From DASQZK01 sp963771005 (GTDB lineage Bacteria; Bacteroidota; Bacteroidia; Bacteroidales; GCA-2748055): a stretch of DNA of 64,000 nt. Position numbers and translations under genes: made by a program. Below the pieces are notes generated by a model. That model saw nothing but the letters and a program-made list of their open reading frames with translations, made no database searches and was not told the origin of the DNA. This document shows positions 1 through 7,951 of this stretch, in pieces. The stretch covers positions 1,054,001-1,118,000 of the forward strand of contig CAVYRO010000002.1 in the NCBI GenBank assembly GCA_963771005.1, given 5' to 3'. Positions within the stretch are counted from its first letter, which is position 1; each line of letters opens with the position of its first letter.

Positions 1-385
1 CGCTGTAATCGAAAGTCTGAACTTCAAAGGGACCATTGGATGCATCATAGATGAAATCCCCTTCTTCAAGTGAAGAAGCATTGGCTGAAAATATTTCAAA
101 ATAGATGATCTGGCCGGTACCCGATACATTCAGATATCCCTGCTGGGTGGTCTCAAGGACAAGATCTTTGGAGAAGAAAGCAAGATCTAAATTATAACCG
201 CTGTATTCCCAGAAATCGGCCGTGTCTGTATCCACTCCATAATTCTCAAGAGTTCCGGAGGAAATGGAATAATTCTTATTTCCGATTTTGAAAAAATTTG
301 AAGGTGCCTTTTTATCTTTTTTACAACCGGCGAATGCCAGCGAAATAATCAAAACGCCTGCAAGAAACTTTAATGAGCTTTTCAT
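1..385 (-). CDS. Secreted lipoprotein, 3' end outside window
   Basis: The reading frame starts at an ATG at 383-385 and runs off the left edge, giving about 128 visible codons. The N-terminus is a lipoprotein signal peptide: a short basic start (MKSSLKF), a hydrophobic core, and the lipobox AFAGC with Cys21, followed by a Lys/Asp-rich linker (KKDKK). The rest is rich in Tyr, Asp, Ser and Gly, as in beta-rich outer-surface lipoproteins of Bacteroidota. No family was recognised. The upstream 470 bases contain no gene, so this is the first gene of its transcript. The signal peptide and lipobox are clear; any function would be a guess. Confidence 0.8.
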   Translation of the reverse strand, partial: MKSSLKFLAGVLIISLAFAGCKKDKKAPSNFFKIGNKNYSISSGTLENYGVDTDTADFWEYSGYNLDLAFFSKDLVLETTQQGYLNVSGTGQIIYFEIFSANASSLEEGDFIYDASNGPFEVQTFDYS

Positions 386-855
386 TTTATTGATAGTTAA
401 ATTAGGTAATCGAAAGATATGATTTACTTCCGGAAATGAAGCAGATATTCCGTAAACTTCACAATATACTATTCAGGATTCAACCTGACATTAAACCGGT
501 CAGAAACTTAGAGTGGATGCAGAGGGTTTAAAGGCCGCCGGTAAATTCACCAGATATCTATCATAAATTGCACTTCATTGATTACGTATTGGTAATTCGG
601 GGAATGATTTTAAGGTTTGGTAACTTTAATGGTATAACAATATGATTGAAAAAGTGTTAATTATTTTTTTTTGTAATTTCATAATATAATAATTTTGAAT
701 TTAAGGGTATAATGGAACCCACATGATCGATTAATATAAGGTTACCTTTATATTGTAAATCAATCATGTGGGTTTCATTTGAAAAACCGGCGGCCATACG
801 GATAAATTACTGCATTGCCGGAAAAGATGTCTCACCATTGAACAGGCGGAGAAAA
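386..855. other. Gene-less intergenic stretch with a large hairpin
   Basis: No convincing gene lies between the start of the lipoprotein gene and the 3' end of the CDP-alcohol phosphatidyltransferase gene; both are on the minus strand. It is AT-rich around 600-720 and holds the long inverted repeat at 712-778, described separately. It presumably carries the end of the upstream operon and the promoter of the lipoprotein gene, but I could not place a confident promoter. Confidence 0.6.
712..778. repeat. Long imperfect inverted repeat
   Basis: The left arm (about 712-742) and right arm (about 747-778) pair over roughly 28 positions, with a perfect core AACCCACATGAT / ATCATGTGGGTT apart from one inner mismatch and small bulges. 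The loop is only a few bases. It lies 80 to 140 bases downstream of the minus-strand phosphatidyltransferase gene. Neither strand has a proper T tract after the stem, so it is a poor classical terminator. It could be an RNA-stabilising hairpin or a palindromic mobile repeat. Confidence 0.75.
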
Positions 856-1563
856 TTAACTCTCCTGCCCAGCCGCATGAGGACTAATGATCAGTACTGT
901 TCCACCAGTCTTCCTGAGAAGGATAAATGACCAGGTGAAGGAAAACAGGATGAGCAGGGAAGCGGCAACCGAGAGAACATACCTTGGAAATAAAGGGAGA
1001 ATGAAATCCGCCGCAAGCACAATGAACAGGATCACGGCACCCACAGGCCCTATGCGTGTTCTTTTCTCCGGGATGTCCTGCATATTCAGAAGGCGGATCA
1101 ATACGGCGTAAACATATCGCAGGAATGCCGGGATAAGGATGATCCAGTTCATCATCCCGTCCCCGTAAAGCATGCACGAAGTTACACATACGAAAAGGGC
1201 ATCGTTTTCCATATCAAAAGAGGCGCCGAAAACAGTTTGTTCTTTTCTTATCCTGGCGGCAAATCCGTCAAACCCGTCAAGGACGATCAACGCAGCCAGG
1301 AGAATTGAGATTCCTGCCGGTGAAAGTTCTTCCCTTAGTAAAACGATGGATACAAGGCCTGCAAAACGGGCGAGTGTGATAAGATTAGCCAGTCCCCCCC
1401 TGGGATGCAGAAAACGGATAGTATTCCATCCCCTCACCCACAGGATCCCAAAGGAGAGGGTGCTAAACATAATGAATGGAAGGATTGAGCCGGATATCAG
1501 AAAAACAATGCACATAAGGAACATTCCATAACAATGATATCTGCCCCAGATCTGTATATTCAT
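856..1563 (-). CDS. CDP-alcohol phosphatidyltransferase family membrane protein
   Basis: A 235-residue integral membrane enzyme. The family signature D-x2-DG-x2-AR-x8-G-x3-D-x3-D is complete: Asp96, Asp99-Gly100, Ala103-Arg104, Gly113, Asp117 and Asp121. These residues bind the metals and the CDP moiety. The family swaps CMP from a CDP-alcohol (CDP-diacylglycerol or a CDP-polyol) for a second alcohol. Hydrophobic segments lie on both sides of the motif (about 12-40, 62-75, 84-95, 123-160, 172-215). The start codon overlaps the stop of the preceding sulfatase-like gene by 4 bases, so the two are probably translationally coupled. The acceptor alcohol cannot be told from sequence. The divergent pterin-like operon next door suggests a non-standard head group; that is inference. 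Confidence 0.9.
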   Translation of the reverse strand: MNIQIWGRYHCYGMFLMCIVFLISGSILPFIMFSTLSFGILWVRGWNTIRFLHPRGGLANLITLARFAGLVSIVLLREELSPAGISILLAALIVLDGFDGFAARIRKEQTVFGASFDMENDALFVCVTSCMLYGDGMMNWIILIPAFLRYVYAVLIRLLNMQDIPEKRTRIGPVGAVILFIVLAADFILPLFPRYVLSVAASLLILFSFTWSFILLRKTGGTVLIISPHAAGQES

Positions 1564-3305
1564 GGCCGGTAAATTTTAAATCCGGAAGGACGGTATTCCG
1601 GGAGTTCATCCGGATATTTTCCATAATTTCTCAGGATTTCCCTGAGAAAGAGCGAATAGATCCCTTCATGCCGGAGTGTCCTTTCAGACCGGTCGGCCTG
1701 TAAACCCCGGGTAAGACCGTATTGAGCGAATCCGTCAATAAAGCGGCTGTCCCTGGAAATGATATGAACAGGGGTTCTGAAATCACCGGTTCCTTTTCCT
1801 ACTAAAGGAGGCTGATGATCTCCAATCACCAGGAATATGGCATTTGTGTCCCGCAATTCGATGATAAAGCGGGTGAAGACTTTCAGATCATATCCAACCG
1901 CCTTCCCGTAATCCTTCAGGGATGGTTTCCTGAATAAGGAAGATGCCTGCGGAACCGATTCATATCCGGCGTTCAGCGAACGCCAGTCGGAAACCAGGGA
2001 ATCAGGGCAATAATACGGGTTGTGTGTGTTCTGGTTAATAAAGAAAAAAATGTGTGGTTTCCTGTCCTCCCTCTTCATTTCGTCACCGGCAAATCCAAGG
2101 GAGAACTGGTCCGGTGGCGAGGGTCCGAAGCCGTACAGCCTCCCCTTGTATCCGAAATCCTTAAAATTGATCCAGCGGTCGATCCCGTAAAATTTGCCAT
2201 ACAGATCGAGGGGTACATCCATCCCTTCACTCTCGTTCATTGCACTGAGCCGGTAACTGTAATAGCCCTGGTGCCTGAAGTAATTGATCATATGCGGATA
2301 ATCACGAGTTTCAGGATCCTTCAGCAGGTTAAGATAGGTACCCTGGTTTTCAACATCAAATCCATAAAGGACCGAGGTATAACTTATCCAGGAACCCCCA
2401 CCAGATACCGGTGATATGCTGAATTCCGAAACCGATTGCCAGCCGGCCGATCCCAGCCTTTCTTCGCATTGCCGGAGACAATCCAGGTAAGCAGGCCGCA
2501 ACGCCGGATCATCATACAATACCTTTCCGTACGATTCGAAAAACAGGAGGTAAATATCGGGACGTGTTTTCATGGCGTACCGGTTGTAATCATTCACCCG
2601 TTTCAGCTTTTTGAATTCCAGATGTCTAAGGTTCCTGCGGGCTTTAAGGGAAAGGGAAATATTGTCGGCAATGGCAGCAAAGCCCATGTTGAATGTCTGT
2701 CGCGCTTCAAACGTGGTGCCGGATTTCAGGATATTCACAAATAGAAGGATCATGATCATCCCTGCAAGTGCTCTCGATAAATAACCAAACTCTGCTACTG
2801 TGACCAGCCGGATCAGGATCTGGAAAGCTTTAACACATAAGTATCCCATCAGGTACAGAAGGACAAAGATAGCTCCCAGCTTCAGAAGGTAAAATCTCCC
2901 CAGGTTGTGAATGCCCAGGTTCACCAGGAAAAGATCACTGTACAGGATGGCCTTTACGTGGAAAAGTTTGAACATAATCCCGGTATATATCATAAATACG
3001 AGCATGAGGAGATAATAGATCCCCGCGATCCTTCCAAAAATGACAGGATTTATTTTCCTTCTGAAGATCCTTGCCGCCAGAACGATAATGACCATATCTA
3101 CACTGAGCCTGAAGATATCGTAATTATTCCTTGTAAAGATCACTTTCAGCCTCTCATAACCCGAACCCCGGAGAAAAGAGGTGATGGGCAGAAAATGACT
3201 CGTGCCGGTTTCCAGGATATACCGCGGCAAAAAGAGGAGACAGTTCAGGAAAATAAATAATGCCCAGAAGAGATATTCTTTCCGGATACCGTGGATGCGT
3301 CGCAT
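1560..3305 (-). CDS. LtaS-like membrane-anchored sulfatase/phosphotransferase
   Basis: 581 residues with the architecture of lipoteichoic acid synthase and related phosphoglycerol or phosphoethanolamine transferases: about five N-terminal transmembrane helices (roughly 10-31, 47-62, 87-110, 130-160, 180-195), then a periplasmic alkaline-phosphatase-superfamily domain from about residue 245 to the end. Visible motifs are the first metal-ligand strand (DIYLLFFES), the likely nucleophile loop GGGSWISYTSVLYG, and the second metal site VIGDHQPP. There is no CxPxR formylglycine motif, so it is more likely a phospho-group transferase or hydrolase than a true sulfatase. It is the first gene of a two-gene operon with the CDP-alcohol phosphatidyltransferase. 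Together they could build and then modify an unusual phospholipid or envelope head group. Substrate unknown. Confidence 0.85.
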   Translation of the reverse strand: MRRIHGIRKEYLFWALFIFLNCLLFLPRYILETGTSHFLPITSFLRGSGYERLKVIFTRNNYDIFRLSVDMVIIVLAARIFRRKINPVIFGRIAGIYYLLMLVFMIYTGIMFKLFHVKAILYSDLFLVNLGIHNLGRFYLLKLGAIFVLLYLMGYLCVKAFQILIRLVTVAEFGYLSRALAGMIMILLFVNILKSGTTFEARQTFNMGFAAIADNISLSLKARRNLRHLEFKKLKRVNDYNRYAMKTRPDIYLLFFESYGKVLYDDPALRPAYLDCLRQCEERLGSAGWQSVSEFSISPVSGGGSWISYTSVLYGFDVENQGTYLNLLKDPETRDYPHMINYFRHQGYYSYRLSAMNESEGMDVPLDLYGKFYGIDRWINFKDFGYKGRLYGFGPSPPDQFSLGFAGDEMKREDRKPHIFFFINQNTHNPYYCPDSLVSDWRSLNAGYESVPQASSLFRKPSLKDYGKAVGYDLKVFTRFIIELRDTNAIFLVIGDHQPPLVGKGTGDFRTPVHIISRDSRFIDGFAQYGLTRGLQADRSERTLRHEGIYSLFLREILRNYGKYPDELPEYRPSGFKIYRP

Positions 3306-3447
3306 CTATTTGGATTTCCTAACTAACATTTCCTTTCGTCTGTTTGTTTAACCACAACCGGGGAAGTATCCGGGTCGAACGGGATTATTAGTATTCAGAA
3401 ATTTTTTAAAGAATATTCCAAATTCACTACTCAACCCTGATCAAAAA
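3306..3447. promoter_or_regulatory. Divergent promoter region of the two-armed cluster
   Basis: These 142 bases separate the starts of the minus-strand sulfatase-like gene and the plus-strand reductase gene, so both operons must start here. The half next to the plus-strand gene is AT-rich (about 3380-3430). I could not find a clean TAnnTTTG box on either strand. The shared control region is the main reason to treat the two arms as one functional cluster. Confidence 0.5.
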
Positions 3448-4419
3448 ATGCAACCCATCACCCGTGATAATCTGTGGAACCTTCTACTGGATCTCAGGGA
3501 TGTGATCAAAAACTCGCACGAACCTGTTCAAAATGTCGCCATTGGATATGGGGATCCCGGCTTTACGATCGAAATAAATAATATACCGGTCACCGGGAAA
3601 CCCGGTACGCTAATTTTGATCACCGGCAAAAAAAATATCCCTGAAGCAATAGGGAAGACCGTTTTTCACGTGGATGAGAACTGCAATGTCAGCCTCATAA
3701 AAACAGGAACCCTGAAAAAGGAGGATGCCGAATTTCTCCTTCTTTATCTCCCCTATTGTTTCTGGGCACAGAAAATCAAACTTGAAAAAAGGGCAAAGGC
3801 AGTGGTGCATTTCGCTCAGTCTCTTGATGGACGCATTGCCACCCTGGGAGGAAGTTCGAGATGGATCAGCAACGATGAGGATCTCATTCATGCCCACCGG
3901 ATGAGAGCGCTTTGTGATGCCGTGCTCATCGGTGCAGGCACCCTTATCACCGATAAGCCGGCCCTTACGGTACGGCATGTGGCAGGACCCGACCCGGTAA
4001 AGATTGTCGTGGGGAATTCGGAATATGATTTCAGCAGCGTACTGGCAAATAACGGAAGGGTGATTTTCGTGACAGGGAACAAAGACTGCCGGGTCCCGGA
4101 AACTGAAAATATCTGTATAGTGAACGGCAAGGCATACATCTCTCCTTCAGCCATATTAGAGGCTCTTTACGCAAAAGATATCCGTTCGGTTTATGTGGAA
4201 GGCGGGTCTGTTACAGCTTCTTTTTTCATGGCCGATCTTTGCGTGGATCTATTGCAACTGTTCATGTCACCGAGGATCCTGGGGTCTGGAAAGAATAACT
4301 TCAACCTTCCTTCCATAAGCCGGGTGGATCAGTCGGTGAATTTCAGGAATGTTTCCTATACTAGGATGGGCGATGGCATATTGTTCCAGGGCAATTTACT
4401 AAACGGTGAAAAGGCATGA
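3448..4419 (+). CDS. RibD C-terminal-type (pyrimidine/dihydrofolate) reductase with a novel N-terminal domain
   Basis: 323 residues. From about residue 115 the protein matches the reductase half of RibD: the strand HFAQSLDGRIAT, the motif GGSSRWISNDEDLIHAHRMRALCDAVLIGAGTL in shorter form, the DKPALTVR segment, and the late VYVEGGS motif that contacts NADPH. This family uses NADPH to reduce 5-amino-6-ribosylamino-pyrimidine phosphates or pterins. The deaminase half of RibD is absent. In its place is an N-terminal domain of about 110 residues that I do not recognise. The stop overlaps the next start by 4 bases (ATGA). A housekeeping riboflavin role is unlikely because no rib gene is nearby; a dedicated secondary pathway is inferred. 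Confidence 0.85.
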   Translation: MQPITRDNLWNLLLDLRDVIKNSHEPVQNVAIGYGDPGFTIEINNIPVTGKPGTLILITGKKNIPEAIGKTVFHVDENCNVSLIKTGTLKKEDAEFLLLYLPYCFWAQKIKLEKRAKAVVHFAQSLDGRIATLGGSSRWISNDEDLIHAHRMRALCDAVLIGAGTLITDKPALTVRHVAGPDPVKIVVGNSEYDFSSVLANNGRVIFVTGNKDCRVPETENICIVNGKAYISPSAILEALYAKDIRSVYVEGGSVTASFFMADLCVDLLQLFMSPRILGSGKNNFNLPSISRVDQSVNFRNVSYTRMGDGILFQGNLLNGEKA

Positions 4420-5384
4420 GGATCAGAGAATTCTGGCATCAGGATTCCAGCGAGAGCCGGATCCTCGAAAAAGAAACAGTACGTGAAGCTGAATCACAGT
4501 TGGTGGTAAAGGCCCTGTACTCACTGGTGAGTTCAGGCACTGAACGTATTATTGCCACCGGGGGGGTCCCGCAGGAGATCAGGGAAGCAATGAGCGTCCC
4601 ATATATGGAGGGAGATTTTGGCTTTCCCGTGAAATATGGCTATTCCCTCGTAGGAAAAGTGATCTCGGAAGGAACCGCACTCACGGGTAAACTTGTCCAT
4701 GTGATGCATCCACACCAGGATTATGTCTTGATAAAAGCCGCCGATGCCTTCATTATCCCAGATGGCATTCCTCCCACACGGGCGGTTTTTGCCTCAAATA
4801 TGGAAACAGCGTTGAATGGAATCTGGGAAGGCGGGATTGGACCCGGTGACAGGGTCCTGATATGTGGCTTCGGTGTGATAGGCGCTTTGACTTCCCTGAT
4901 CGCAGCCGGGATCCCGGCCGTTAAAGTCACAGTGATCGAACCTGACAATCTCAGGCGGCAACTTGCCCATACGCTAGGTTTTGAAACCCCCGCCGGCAAT
5001 CCGGGCAGGCAGGATTTCGATGTGGCAGTGAATGCAAGCGGTGCACCGGAAGGGTTGCAGATATGCATCGACTCTGCAACCGCCGAAGGAACCATTCTCG
5101 AAATGAGCTGGTATGGCAACAGGGAAATCACGCTGCACCTGGGAGGTAGTTTCCATACGGGCAGGAAGAGGATCATTTCATCCCAGGTTTCGGAAGTTGC
5201 CCGTGCAAAGCGATCGCGTTATGATCATCATCGCAGGAAACAGGTCGTTTTCCGGTTGCTAGAGAACAAACTCCTGGACAGGTTGCCCTTCGACCCGGTA
5301 CCCTTCGACCACATGCCGGAATTATTCGGCCGCATCCGGAATGGAACATACCGTGGTTTTTGCTCACTAATCAAATACAGTTAA
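4416..5384 (+). CDS. Zinc-type MDR alcohol dehydrogenase, BchC-like
   Basis: A 322-residue medium-chain dehydrogenase/reductase. The early segment ALYSLVSSGTER resembles the SAGTER motif of the BchC-like subgroup (bacteriochlorophyllide dehydrogenase and relatives), not the Cys-rich classical alcohol dehydrogenases. A Rossmann nucleotide-binding region is visible around residues 140-175 (PGDRVLICGFGVIGAL, then VTVIEPD). It lacks the structural-zinc four-cysteine loop. The start overlaps the reductase stop by 4 bases, and the next gene follows after 12 bases. In its operon it would oxidise or reduce a hydroxyl or keto group of the pathway intermediate. Family confident, substrate unknown. Confidence 0.85.
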   Translation: MRIREFWHQDSSESRILEKETVREAESQLVVKALYSLVSSGTERIIATGGVPQEIREAMSVPYMEGDFGFPVKYGYSLVGKVISEGTALTGKLVHVMHPHQDYVLIKAADAFIIPDGIPPTRAVFASNMETALNGIWEGGIGPGDRVLICGFGVIGALTSLIAAGIPAVKVTVIEPDNLRRQLAHTLGFETPAGNPGRQDFDVAVNASGAPEGLQICIDSATAEGTILEMSWYGNREITLHLGGSFHTGRKRIISSQVSEVARAKRSRYDHHRRKQVVFRLLENKLLDRLPFDPVPFDHMPELFGRIRNGTYRGFCSLIKYS

Positions 5385-5396
5385 AACTCCTTCAAC

Positions 5397-5780
5397 ATGT
5401 ACAGCGTAAGGATCAGGGATCACATTATGATCGCCCATTCATTGCCCGACAAGGCTTTTGGACCGGCTCAACATCTCCACGGTGCAACCTATATCGTGGA
5501 TGTTGAATTTCTTTCTGAAAATCTCTCTGCCCAAAACATCGTGATCGACATAGGTCTTGCACAGTCAATCCTAGGGGAAGTATTGTCTCCCCTTCGATAC
5601 AGTAACCTGGACGATCTTCCGCAATTCGGGAATAAGCTGACGACAACGGAATTCATGGCAAAATACATCCACGACAGGGTTAAGGAAAGGATAGCCCCGT
5701 CCTTCAATGGCAAACTTCGCGTAACACTGGGTGAATCCAATGTTGCCTGGGGAGGATACAGTGAAACGGATCCATTATGA
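5397..5780 (+). CDS. 6-pyruvoyl-tetrahydropterin synthase/QueD family protein with altered active site
   Basis: 127 residues, the usual length of the PTPS/QueD T-fold. The N-terminal His14 (IAHS) aligns with the first zinc ligand, and LHGATY aligns with the family's LHGHxY. Two key changes are visible: the residue four before His28, where QueD has its catalytic Cys, is Ala24, and the third zinc ligand (HGH) is Ala30. The LDH catalytic His also appears to be Asp (NLDDLP). The pterin-anchoring Glu is kept near residue 112 (LGESN). The fold and ring binding are therefore probably retained but the standard lyase chemistry is not. It overlaps the next gene by 4 bases. Possible roles are a new pterin or pyrimidine reaction, or binding only. 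Confidence 0.85.
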   Translation: MYSVRIRDHIMIAHSLPDKAFGPAQHLHGATYIVDVEFLSENLSAQNIVIDIGLAQSILGEVLSPLRYSNLDDLPQFGNKLTTTEFMAKYIHDRVKERIAPSFNGKLRVTLGESNVAWGGYSETDPL

Positions 5781-6520
5781 AAATCCGGCATTACCTGGGT
5801 ATGCTCCGAAGCAGGCTTATCTACGATTTTAAGCCCTTAAACCGCTTGAAAATGAAGCGTTTTTATTCGGAATTCATTAAAAGCGGAGACCTCTGTTTCG
5901 ACCTTGGCGCCCATACGGGGAATCGTACCGCTGCATGGCTGGAGCTGAATGCACGTATTGTTGCTGTTGAGCCCCAGCCAGCCTTTGCCGAACTTCTGAA
6001 AAAAAAGTTCTCCCGGCATCCCGGCTTTACACTTGTCGATAAAGCGGTCGGGAAGGAACGCGGAAAGACAACCTTCTTCATATCCCGGTTACATCCTACG
6101 GTCAGCACACTTTCTGATGAATGGATAAATGTAATGCAGGCATATGATGCCGATCTGAGATGGGAAGATAAAGTCGAAGTGGAGATCGTGACTCTCGATG
6201 ACCTGGTTCACATTTACGGTATCCCTTCTTTTTGTAAGATAGATATCGAAGGTAACGAGGAAGAAGCACTGGAAAGCCTTTCAGCCCCAATTCCCGCACT
6301 GTCCTTTGAATTTTTTCCCACCACCCCGGAACGATCGGTAAAATGCATCATGATCCTTGAAAAACTTGGCCGGTATGAATACAACCTTTCCATGGTGGAG
6401 ACTTTTCGTTGGATCGCAGAGAATTGGATGAGTCCGGCAGAAATGATCCGGATGGTGAAAAATTACAAAGGACGGAGATCGGGGGATATTTATGCGAGGC
6501 TGACAAATAAAAAAGCATGA
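5777..6520 (+). CDS. FkbM-family SAM-dependent methyltransferase
   Basis: 247 residues. The SAM-binding motif I is CFDLGAHTGNRT (about 38-49), followed by the acidic strand end IVAVEPQP. The FkbM hallmark VTLDDL ... CKIDIEGNEEEAL is present near residues 135-160. The family makes O-methyl ethers on sugars or polyketide-like hydroxyls. Both ends overlap neighbours by 4 bases (ATGA), so expression is locked to the PTPS-like and glycosyltransferase genes. No signal peptide; cytoplasmic. It probably methylates the pathway product or its sugar. Confidence 0.88.
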   Translation: MKIRHYLGMLRSRLIYDFKPLNRLKMKRFYSEFIKSGDLCFDLGAHTGNRTAAWLELNARIVAVEPQPAFAELLKKKFSRHPGFTLVDKAVGKERGKTTFFISRLHPTVSTLSDEWINVMQAYDADLRWEDKVEVEIVTLDDLVHIYGIPSFCKIDIEGNEEEALESLSAPIPALSFEFFPTTPERSVKCIMILEKLGRYEYNLSMVETFRWIAENWMSPAEMIRMVKNYKGRRSGDIYARLTNKKA

Positions 6521-7575
6521 GACTTCATTTTCTCGTCCCCGGAAATATAAAGATGTTAACCGGCGGGTATGTCTATGACAGGAAGCTTTCGGAGGCTGCA
6601 TCAAAAAGTGGTTTCCGGGTGATGATCCATGAACTTTCGGCTGAATTTCCTTTCCCCTCTGCCGCGGAGTTGGACCGGTGCAGAAGGATCTTTAAAAAAA
6701 TGGAAGAAGGTGTGCCCGTATTGATAGACAGCCTTGCCCTGGCACCGCTCGCAGGCCTTCTGGAAGAAAGGGCCGGAAAAAATCCTTTCATGGCCGTCAT
6801 GCATATAGCGCTGACATACAGTCCCGATCTCGATCCGGGGCAGCGGTCGATCCTTAGAGAGCATGAAAAATCAGCCCTGAGTCTTGTCAACCGGGTTCTG
6901 GCAACAAGCCGGTATACGGCCGGGCTTATCAGGAATATGGGAATTCCAGAGGAAAAGATCACCATTATCCATCCGGGCACCGGACCGGGAAAACCAAAAA
7001 CCAGTTACTCAGCCCGTCCCGCAAAACTGCTCTGCGTGGGCAGTTATGTTCCGAATAAAGGACATGCGGTACTGTTCCATGCACTTCATAAAATGAAAGA
7101 CAGAACCTGGCAGCTTGATTGTTACGGGGAAAAGATTTTAAATCCCAGTTACACCCGGGAGTTGATGGTTCTGATTGATGAACTTCACCTTACGGGCAGA
7201 ATTATCCTTCATGGGCCGGTAGTGCATCCCTTGCTCACCCGGGCATATCTCTCCGCTGATCTCCTGGTTCATCCCTCCGGCCAGGAATCTTACGGAATGG
7301 TTCCCGCGGAGGCTCTTTTTTACGGACTCCCCGTCGTCACTACCACCGGCGGTGCCCTTCCGGAAACCGTACCGGCAGACATGGGAAAATTCTTCATCGC
7401 CGGCGACACTACCGGTTTATATAACCTCCTGTCGCTCCTCATGGATGATGAACAGGAATATCGCCGTCTTTGCCGGAATGCCTCGCAGTATCATCTAAAT
7501 GCGAACACCTGGGATAAGAGCTGCGAATTATTTATAAAAGTTATCGGGGAGTTGGTGCCGGAAGCCCGGAAATAA
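6517..7575 (+). CDS. GT4-type glycosyltransferase
   Basis: 352 residues with a GT-B fold. The acceptor-side domain begins with LHFLVPGN and an early GGYVYDRKL loop. The donor-side domain starts at about 165 with KLLCVGSYVPNKGH, and the E-x7-E nucleotide-sugar motif is seen in ESYGMVPAEALFYGLPVV (about 264-281), followed by TTTGGALPE. This is typical of retaining family 4 transferases using nucleotide sugars. It is the last gene of the five-gene operon and overlaps the methyltransferase by 4 bases. Its presence means the pathway product, or a precursor, is glycosylated; cyanobacterial pteridine glycosides are a known precedent, but any parallel is inferred. Confidence 0.9.
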   Translation: MRLHFLVPGNIKMLTGGYVYDRKLSEAASKSGFRVMIHELSAEFPFPSAAELDRCRRIFKKMEEGVPVLIDSLALAPLAGLLEERAGKNPFMAVMHIALTYSPDLDPGQRSILREHEKSALSLVNRVLATSRYTAGLIRNMGIPEEKITIIHPGTGPGKPKTSYSARPAKLLCVGSYVPNKGHAVLFHALHKMKDRTWQLDCYGEKILNPSYTRELMVLIDELHLTGRIILHGPVVHPLLTRAYLSADLLVHPSGQESYGMVPAEALFYGLPVVTTTGGALPETVPADMGKFFIAGDTTGLYNLLSLLMDDEQEYRRLCRNASQYHLNANTWDKSCELFIKVIGELVPEARK

Positions 7576-7951
7576 CGATATTAAAACAGATACTAATTTC
7601 TTCTAAAAACGATTGATTATGCATCAGCCTGTAATGACACCATCTGATGCACCCGTAGGGGCAGGTCGCGACCTGCCCGTGTACCACATACGCCGAAAGT
7701 ATCTTCCCGTTAAATCCGGGTTTTTTGTCTCCATAAACCATAAAATTCAGTAAATTGGTATGTTGCCAATGTATATTAAAACGAATCAAATTTTTTCTTA
7801 ATCCGCATAAACCCATGACAATAATTTGAGTCTAAGGAATCCGCTCTATGTTCTTCAAATAATTTGTAGTCATCAAAATATTGGAAGCGGATGAATATAA
7901 AAATTTCACCGGTTGTCTAATGAATTGTTTAACATCCAAATTTTTACCATC
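7576..7951. other. Intergenic stretch with palindromic repeat copy
   Basis: No gene seen. It holds the 20-bp palindrome at 7659-7678 with a companion inverted repeat (GCATCAG at 7621-7627, CTGATGC at 7644-7650), and then AT-rich DNA leading to the small secreted protein gene. An apparent 91-codon minus-strand reading frame here translates through the repeat and is not a gene. Confidence 0.6.
7621..7680. repeat. Dispersed palindromic repeat, copy 1
   Basis: Core palindrome GGGCAGGTCGCGACCTGCCC at 7659-7678, preceded by CCCGTAG and by a second small inverted repeat at 7621-7650. The flank GTAGG lies on the left, giving an orientation opposite to copies 2 and 3. The reverse complement of the whole unit matches copy 3 beyond the palindrome (CCCCTACGGGTG, then a weaker match around CATTAC), so the repeat unit is longer than the palindrome itself. 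Confidence 0.85.

Noticed and set aside
3448..5780. Riboflavin or queuosine biosynthesis operon
   Set aside because: RibD-C and QueD-like proteins are present, but the deaminase half, RibA/B/E, QueC/E/F are absent and the QueD homologue lacks its catalytic residues.
7541..7816. 91-codon minus-strand frame in the intergenic region
   Set aside because: It translates through the palindromic repeat and the end of the glycosyltransferase gene; not a gene.
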